A DNA stretch of 64,000 nucleotides from Chryseobacterium sp. GVT01B (GTDB taxonomy: Bacteria > Bacteroidota > Bacteroidia > Flavobacteriales > Weeksellaceae). The notes under the pieces were generated by a model. It saw only the letters and a list, made by a program, of their open reading frames with translations. It ran no database searches and was not told where the DNA came from. Of this stretch, positions 59,718 to 64,000 are shown piece by piece (the first letter of the stretch is position 1; each line of letters opens with the position of its first letter). Both the position numbers and the translations under genes were made by a program. The stretch covers positions 124,001-188,000 of the forward strand of contig NZ_JAHXYI010000005.1 in the NCBI RefSeq assembly GCF_019970045.1, written 5' to 3'.

Positions 59718-60653
59718 ATGAAAGATTTCATTCAGAATGAAATGACCCGAAAAGTATTTTTTATTGTATTGGCAGTTCTGTGCCTTACCCCTCTTGTATC
59801 TTCACCAATTGCCCTTGTTTTAGGTTTTGGACTGGCTGTTTTTATAGGAAATCCTTTTGAGAAACATCTTCATCATTATATTCATTTACTTTTGCAGATC
59901 TCAATTGTGGGCCTTGGATTCGGGATGAAACTGGATGAAGCTTTACACGCCGGAAAAACAGGCATGATGTTAACGGTTGTGAGTATTGTTACAGTAATGG
60001 TATTAGGCTATTTTCTGGGTAAAATATTTAAGCTGGAAAGACCTCTGTCTTACCTTATTTCTGTAGGAACAGCTATTTGCGGGGGGAGTGCTATTGCCGC
60101 AGTATCTCCGATTATTAAGCCTAGCACCAAACAGATTTCTCTTGCTTTAGCGATTGTTTTTACCTTAAATTCTATTGCTTTGTTTGTCTATCCTGCCATA
60201 GGACATCTGCTGAATCTTTCACAGGAACAGTTTGGGCTTTGGTGTGCAGTGGGAATTCATGACACAAGCTCTGTTGTAGGTGCAGCCAGCAAATATGGTG
60301 ATGAAGCTCTGAAAATAGCAACGACTGTTAAGTTAGCCCGTGCCCTTTGGATTATTCCGGTTTCATTGATTACCATGTTTATTTTTAAAAGTAAAGATTC
60401 AAAAATAAAAATTCCGTGGTTCATCGGTTATTTCATTGTAGCCATTCTTCTGAACACTTATTTTCCGTTTCTTGACCGTTTCAGTACTTCAATCACTGTT
60501 TTGGCAAAATCCGGATTGAATCTGACTTTATTTTTCATTGGCTCTACCCTTTCTCTCCAAACCCTAAAATCAATAGGATTTAAACCTTTAGTCACCGCAG
60601 TACTTCTGTGGATTACCATAAGTGTCGGCAGCCTTCTGTATATTATCCATTAA
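59718..60653 (+). CDS. YeiH/UPF0324 putative sulfate exporter
   Basis: About 311 residues with ten or so hydrophobic helices. Family features are GLGFGMKLDEALHAG, the glycine-rich SVGTAICGGSAIAAVSPIIK near residue 115, GIHDTSSVVGAASKYG near 190, and a C-terminal FFIGSTLSLQTL. UPF0324 members are annotated as putative sulfate exporters; activity is not firmly established. It follows a YeiE-like LysR gene, as in E. coli. I start at the ATG at 59718; the frame runs nine codons further to a TTG. A perfect 32-bp palindrome terminates it. Confidence 0.88.
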   Translation: MKDFIQNEMTRKVFFIVLAVLCLTPLVSSPIALVLGFGLAVFIGNPFEKHLHHYIHLLLQISIVGLGFGMKLDEALHAGKTGMMLTVVSIVTVMVLGYFLGKIFKLERPLSYLISVGTAICGGSAIAAVSPIIKPSTKQISLALAIVFTLNSIALFVYPAIGHLLNLSQEQFGLWCAVGIHDTSSVVGAASKYGDEALKIATTVKLARALWIIPVSLITMFIFKSKDSKIKIPWFIGYFIVAILLNTYFPFLDRFSTSITVLAKSGLNLTLFFIGSTLSLQTLKSIGFKPLVTAVLLWITISVGSLLYIIH

Positions 60654-60658
60654 AATGA

Positions 60659-60690
60659 GCAGAACCCTTTTGATATCAAAAGGGTTCTGC
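60659..60690. terminator. Perfect 32-bp palindrome after yeiH
   Basis: GCAGAACCCTTTTGAT paired with ATCAAAAGGGTTCTGC, no mismatch. It can terminate on either strand. Confidence 0.75.
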
Positions 60691-60734
60691 ATATTAAATG
60701 TGGAAATGTTTATTTCGTACTGAAATAATTTCTT

Positions 60735-60923
60735 TTAGATTGCGGCATCATCACAAGTATAAACCTGTGGACATCCGATATATTGTACACAATACCATGG
60801 TCCTGTTACAGAACCTGAGCAACTGCATCCGCAAAGAGATAAATCAGGGTTTCCGCTTACTCCTCCTGCGATATTCTTAAGGTCTTGTTTTCTTAATTTT
60901 TTAGCGTTTTTCATAATGTTCAT
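60735..60923 (-). CDS. GG-leader bacteriocin-like peptide, six cysteines
   Basis: A 62-residue peptide with leader KKLRKQDLKNIAGG (cut after Gly21), the same pattern as at 54618-54803. The 41-residue core is unrelated in sequence (VSGNPDLSLCGCSCSG...VYTCDDAAI) but also has six cysteines (31, 33, 35, 45, 51, 57), here with a C-x-C-x-C run and no lysine, so it is acidic. No exporter, modification enzyme or immunity gene is next to it. An internal start at Met4 is equally possible. It ends near the yeiH palindrome. Confidence 0.7.
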   Translation of the reverse strand: MNIMKNAKKLRKQDLKNIAGGVSGNPDLSLCGCSCSGSVTGPWYCVQYIGCPQVYTCDDAAI

Positions 60924-61090
60924 GAGATTTAGTTTGATTAAACAATATAGTTTTAGTTACCTTCCAAAGTTAAACAAATATTAATTACACGCAACAATAA
61001 TCAGAACAAAATTAATAAATTATTGATTTTAAACTAATTATTATATTCAAAACAAGGAATAGCACAGGCTTATTTATTAAACAGTTCAGA

Positions 61091-62332
61091 TTATTCTGTA
61101 AATTCAAGGTCTCTGTCGTGAGTTTCAGAAATGGTAAGCGAGGAATAAAATGCAAGGCCAAATACCACTACCCCGACTATGGCAGCACTTTCTACAACAG
61201 GAAAATGTCCTTTCAGAGAATCAAAAGCAAATATCATCACCGGTACCAATCCTCTTACCATATTGGGCACCGTTGTTGTTGCTGTATTTCTGATATTGGT
61301 TCCAAACTGTTCCGCAGCCAAGGTCACAAACATAGCCCAATAACCTGTCCCGAAGCCCAACCATACACAAAACAGATAATATTTTGTCTCCGTGTTGGTA
61401 TTCCCAAATAACATGATGGCTACTCCAATCAGGGTAAAGATCAGCATATAGAAGATGGCCATTTTACGTGATTTTAAAGCATGGGAAATAAATCCACTCA
61501 ACAGATCTCCGACAGAAATCCCTACATACGCCCACATAATTGCTTTTCCGGGGTTAATCTCCTTTATCCCTAATTCAGGGGCAAATTGATTGGCTAAAAC
61601 GGCAAGAATCCCTATACAATACCATGTAGGCAATCCTACAGCAATACATTTTAAATACCTTGTCAGTCTGTCTTTATTGGTAAAAAAGGATAGAAAATTA
61701 CCTTTTGAAACATTTTTATGTTCAATATTCTTATAAATCCCGGATTCGGATACACTTATTCTCAGTACCAATAACATAATTCCCATAATACCGCCAATAA
61801 TATAAGAGATATTCCACCCACCGGCCAGTTCTACTGTAAGCTGAGCTACTACAGCTCCCATTAATCCAAAACCAGCCACCACTGAGGTTCCAATTGCTCT
61901 AAGATTCTTCGGCAGGCTTTCAGAAACCAGCGTAATTCCCGCTCCAAGCTCTCCGGCAAGCCCAATACCTGCAATAAACCTCAAACCGGCATATTGGTAC
62001 ACCAAATGTTCTTTTGGAAAGTAAGGAAGAAACCCGCAGGCAATATTAGCTAAGGAATACACTAAAATAGATCCGAAGAGCACGGAAAGTCTTCCTTTTT
62101 TATCTCCGAAAATCCCCCAGAAAACACCGCCTATAAGAAGTCCCACCATCTGACAGTTCAGAATAAAGGTTCCGTCGGCATCAGGATTAAGTCCCAGTGC
62201 CTTTAAACTTGGTATTCTGACGATCCCGAATAAAAGGAGGTCATAAATATCTACAAAATAGCCTAAGGCTGAAATAATAACGGGAATGGAGAAAATGTAC
62301 TTCAGTTTTGAAGACATGGACAGTTCTTGCAT
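61091..62332 (-). CDS. MFS transporter
   Basis: A 413-residue transporter with 12 membrane helices. The loop between helices 2 and 3 reads GIFGDKKGRLSVLFGS (motif A, G-x-x-x-D-K-x-GR-x) and helix 4 carries RFIAGIGLAGELGAGITLVSE, typical of the metabolite-proton symporter (MHS)/sugar porter groups. The substrate cannot be told from sequence. It lies downstream of rny on the same strand but behind a terminator, so it is probably a separate unit. Confidence 0.85.
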   Translation of the reverse strand: MQELSMSSKLKYIFSIPVIISALGYFVDIYDLLLFGIVRIPSLKALGLNPDADGTFILNCQMVGLLIGGVFWGIFGDKKGRLSVLFGSILVYSLANIACGFLPYFPKEHLVYQYAGLRFIAGIGLAGELGAGITLVSESLPKNLRAIGTSVVAGFGLMGAVVAQLTVELAGGWNISYIIGGIMGIMLLVLRISVSESGIYKNIEHKNVSKGNFLSFFTNKDRLTRYLKCIAVGLPTWYCIGILAVLANQFAPELGIKEINPGKAIMWAYVGISVGDLLSGFISHALKSRKMAIFYMLIFTLIGVAIMLFGNTNTETKYYLFCVWLGFGTGYWAMFVTLAAEQFGTNIRNTATTTVPNMVRGLVPVMIFAFDSLKGHFPVVESAAIVGVVVFGLAFYSSLTISETHDRDLEFTE

Positions 62333-62354
62333 TTTTAAGTTTTGATAAAAATAG

Positions 62355-62382
62355 AAAACCTTTCAATTTCTTGAAAGGTTTT
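62355..62382 (-). terminator. rny terminator
   Basis: AAAACCTTTCAA/TTGAAAGGTTTT, a 12-bp perfect stem with a 4-nt loop; on the minus strand TTTTCTATTTTTAT follows. Confidence 0.75.
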
Positions 62383-62405
62383 TATTAAATATCTTTTTCT
62401 GATTA

Positions 62406-63974
62406 TTATCTGGCAATATTCACAGCTCTCGTTTCTCTGATTACTGTTACTTTTACCTGTCCCGGATAAGTCAGTTCATTCTGAATTTTCTCTGAGATAT
62501 CGTAAGAAAGTTGAGAAGCTACTTCATCGTTCACTTTCCCGCTCTCTACCATTACTCTCAGTTCTCTACCAGCCTGGATTGCATAAGCACTGGATACTCC
62601 GTCGAAGCTTAATGCTGCAGATTCAAGGTCTTTCAATCTCTGGATGTATGATTCCAATACCTGTCTTCTTGCTCCCGGTCTTGCTCCTGAAATCGCATCG
62701 GCAACCTGAATGATCGGAGATAATAATGATTTCATTTCAATTTCGTCGTGGTGAGCTCCGATAGCGTTCACTACTTCAGGGTTTTCACCATATTTCTCAG
62801 CCCACTGCATTCCTAAAAGTGCGTGTGGTAGTTCTGATTCCTGCTCAGGAACTTTACCGATATCGTGTAAAAGACCTGCTCTTTTGGCTAGTTTCACGTT
62901 TAATCCTAATTCAGCAGCCATAGTTGCAGCAATGTTAGCTACTTCTCTTGAGTGCTGTAGTAAGTTTTGTCCGTAAGAAGAACGGTATTTCATTCTACCT
63001 ACAATTTTAATCAATTCAGGGTGTAATCCGTGGATTCCTAAATCAATGATCGTTCTTTTACCTACTTCAATAATTTCCTCTTCAATTTGTTTTCTTGTTT
63101 TTTCAACGACTTCTTCAATTCTTGCCGGGTGAATTCTACCATCGGTAACCAATCTGTGAAGGGATAATCTTGCAATTTCTCTTCTTACCGGATCAAAGCA
63201 TGAAAGGAGGATCGCTTCCGGGGTATCATCAACGATGATTTCAACTCCTGTTACAGCTTCCAAAGCACGGATATTTCTACCTTCTCTACCGATAATTCTA
63301 CCTTTTACTTCATCAGACTCAATGTTGAAGACGGATACTGAATTTTCAATAGCCTGCTCAGTTCCAATTCTCTGAATAGTCTGAATAACGATTTTTCTTG
63401 CTTCGTTTTTCGCATTCATCTGAGCTTCTTCCATGATGCTCTGAACGTGTGCCTGTGCTCTTGTTTTAGCCTCAGCTCTCATGGTTTCTACCAATTCTGC
63501 TTTAGCTTCCTCTGCAGTATAATTAGATATTTTTTCAAGTATTTCTACTTTCTTAGCCGTAGCTAAATCTAATTCCTGCTGTTTTCTTTCAAGAATTTCG
63601 TTCTTCTTAGCGTAGTCTGCAATCTGTTTGTCTAAATCTTTTTCAAGTTTTCCGGTCTTGCTAAGTTCATCATTCAGCTTATGCTCTTTGTCTTTCGTTC
63701 TCTTTTCAACTTCCTGCATTTTCTTTTCACGGGACTGAATGTCTGCGTCATGCTGAGATTTCAATTCCAGGAATTTTTCTTTTGCCTGAAGGTTTTTTTC
63801 TTTCTTTATGGATTCAGCTTGTACGTTAGCTTTTTCTATAAGGTTTTCGGCATTTTTTGTTGCATCATCTATGATAAATTTTGCCTTAGTATTCAATGAG
63901 CTTTTAGAGAAAAACATCCCTATGATTGCCCCAATAACTAAGCAAATAACGCCGGCTATAATGGCTGTTGTCAT
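62406..63974 (-). CDS. rny: Ribonuclease Y
   Basis: A 522-residue membrane-anchored endoribonuclease of mRNA turnover. An N-terminal membrane helix ([23 protein letters not shown], residues 4-22) is followed by a long coiled coil (about 28-200, rich in Lys/Glu), a KH domain ([20 protein letters not shown] near 230) and the HD domain with the metal-binding LLHDIGK near 375. Length is close to the usual 520. The start ATG at 63974 is complete within the window; only 26 bp of its upstream region are visible. Confidence 0.97.
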   Translation of the reverse strand: MTTAIIAGVICLVIGAIIGMFFSKSSLNTKAKFIIDDATKNAENLIEKANVQAESIKKEKNLQAKEKFLELKSQHDADIQSREKKMQEVEKRTKDKEHKLNDELSKTGKLEKDLDKQIADYAKKNEILERKQQELDLATAKKVEILEKISNYTAEEAKAELVETMRAEAKTRAQAHVQSIMEEAQMNAKNEARKIVIQTIQRIGTEQAIENSVSVFNIESDEVKGRIIGREGRNIRALEAVTGVEIIVDDTPEAILLSCFDPVRREIARLSLHRLVTDGRIHPARIEEVVEKTRKQIEEEIIEVGKRTIIDLGIHGLHPELIKIVGRMKYRSSYGQNLLQHSREVANIAATMAAELGLNVKLAKRAGLLHDIGKVPEQESELPHALLGMQWAEKYGENPEVVNAIGAHHDEIEMKSLLSPIIQVADAISGARPGARRQVLESYIQRLKDLESAALSFDGVSSAYAIQAGRELRVMVESGKVNDEVASQLSYDISEKIQNELTYPGQVKVTVIRETRAVNIAR

Positions 63975-64000
63975 AATATATATTGAGTTTTAATTGTCTT

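Overview
The window looks like chromosomal DNA of a Bacteroidota bacterium of the family Flavobacteriaceae/Weeksellaceae, most likely Chryseobacterium or a close relative. Reasons: low G+C; a SusC/SusD outer-membrane pair; a GLPGLI-family protein; promoter -7 boxes of the TAnnTTTG type with almost no Shine-Dalgarno sequences; orphan GG-leader bacteriocin-like peptides of the kind common in Chryseobacterium; and gaps filled with short degenerate repeats. There are no rRNA or tRNA genes, no CRISPR array and no intact insertion sequence.

Layout. 1-5.1 kb: purine synthesis genes on the minus strand (purM, purN, purH, purD, then guaA running off the left edge), preceded by a compact promoter / 24-codon ORF / terminator unit at 5181-5344. 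5.3-6.7 kb: flavin reductase and pirin. 6.7-7.15 kb: a heap of repeats. 7.2-19.9 kb: a starch/maltodextrin utilisation locus (SusC, SusD, SusE/F-like lipoprotein, GH97, secreted GH13, an SLC45-like sugar MFS carrier and an NTF2-like protein), interrupted by a divergent sterol-desaturase-like gene. 20.3-25.2 kb: metG, a membrane protein whose 3' end runs into repeats, an AT-rich orphan ORF of unknown function next to a gene remnant, and a methyltransferase. 25.4-28.5 kb: ferric-siderophore reductase and TonB-dependent siderophore receptor. 28.7-33.8 kb: TolC-HlyD-MFS tripartite efflux operon with its AraC-type regulator. 33.9-41.4 kb: small housekeeping genes, including dnaA, an RsmI-like methylase, a low-molecular-weight phosphatase and pheA. 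41.8-54.6 kb: surface and membrane proteins, rarA, yidD-lgt (Lgt with an extra secreted N-terminal domain), nnrD/E, mscL, a serA-like dehydrogenase, idi and gcvT. 54.6-64 kb: two orphan GG-leader peptides, thioesterase, GLPGLI protein, a CLC-F type fluoride antiporter under a fluoride riboswitch, a LysR/YeiH pair, an MFS carrier and rny.

The most notable signals are regulatory. Upstream of the CLC gene a TATATTTG box is followed at once by a well-formed crcB-type fluoride aptamer, and the DNA directly 5' of the promoter is an array of 11 perfect TTTTATC heptamers. A sister array (TTTCATC/TTTTAGC/TTTTATC) lies upstream of yeiH. Both arrays share the leader TTTAACGACAAGATC and both follow a GGCTAAAGCC double-hairpin element, so they look like copies of one composite repeat module. 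The small unit before purM could be an attenuator or a small-protein/sRNA gene. No complete new multi-gene system is evident; these are the leads that best repay checking.
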